Shown piece after piece: positions 6,134 through 6,143 of a stretch of 6,143 bases of DNA. A model generated the notes under the pieces. The model was not told the DNA's origin. It made no database searches and saw only the letters and a program-made list of their open reading frames with translations. The translations under genes and the position numbers were made by a program. The stretch covers positions 1 through 6,143 of the forward strand of contig CAYZFD010000071.1 of the NCBI GenBank assembly GCA_964477735.1, read 5' to 3'. The DNA comes from CAYZFD01 sp964477735 (GTDB taxonomy: Bacteria > Bacteroidota > Bacteroidia > Flavobacteriales > Flavobacteriaceae). Numbering within the stretch: position 1 is the stretch's first letter; every line of letters starts with the position of its first letter.

Positions 6134-6143
6134 CGATAAATCT

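Noticed and set aside
1..6143. Mobile element, CRISPR, tRNA/rRNA, toxin-antitoxin or defence genes
   Set aside because: No transposase or integrase motifs, direct-repeat arrays, clover-leaf sequences or unexplained coding stretches were seen; every long frame belongs to a familiar chromosomal gene family.

Overview
The window looks like ordinary chromosome from a Bacteroidota bacterium, most likely family Flavobacteriaceae. It is A+T-rich. The genes lack Shine-Dalgarno sequences and start after A/T-rich stretches, and two of the proposed promoters match the Bacteroidota -7 element TAnnTTTG. The protein sequences (a BBP2-type outer-membrane barrel, a PII with a divergent T-loop, an RF1 with a PQT tripeptide) also fit that group. 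This assignment rests on reading the sequence, not on a database search.

Left half, + strand (1-3442). The window opens inside the 3' part of an outer-membrane beta-barrel porin gene, which ends at 651 and is followed by a strong intrinsic terminator. A 222-base gene-free stretch (652-873) holds three inverted repeats and leads to a tight two-gene ammonium unit: a PII signal protein (glnK) and, 7 bases later, an Amt/AmtB ammonium channel. That unit ends in a clear terminator (2480-2507). A short gap with a TAnnTTTG element then leads to purU, formyltetrahydrofolate deformylase, a monocistronic gene on present evidence.

Right half, - strand (3439-6118), read from right to left: prfA (release factor RF1), pyrF (type-2 orotidine-5'-phosphate decarboxylase) and an alpha/beta hydrolase of unknown substrate. 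The spacings are 8 bases and then a 4-base ATGA overlap, so these are probably one operon with translational coupling at its end. A perfect TAnnTTTG element lies just upstream of prfA. The operon runs head-on into purU: the two coding regions overlap by four bases (TTAA) and no terminator separates them.

Functionally, glnK-amtB handles ammonium entry and nitrogen sensing, with the adjacent porin as a possible outer-membrane route for small solutes. purU adjusts the one-carbon and formate supply used in purine synthesis, and pyrF completes UMP synthesis. No mobile element, CRISPR array, tRNA, rRNA or recognisable defence system is visible. I found no convincing new system; the main points of interest are the regulatory repeats before glnK, the altered PII T-loop, and the unexplained hydrolase coupled to pyrF.
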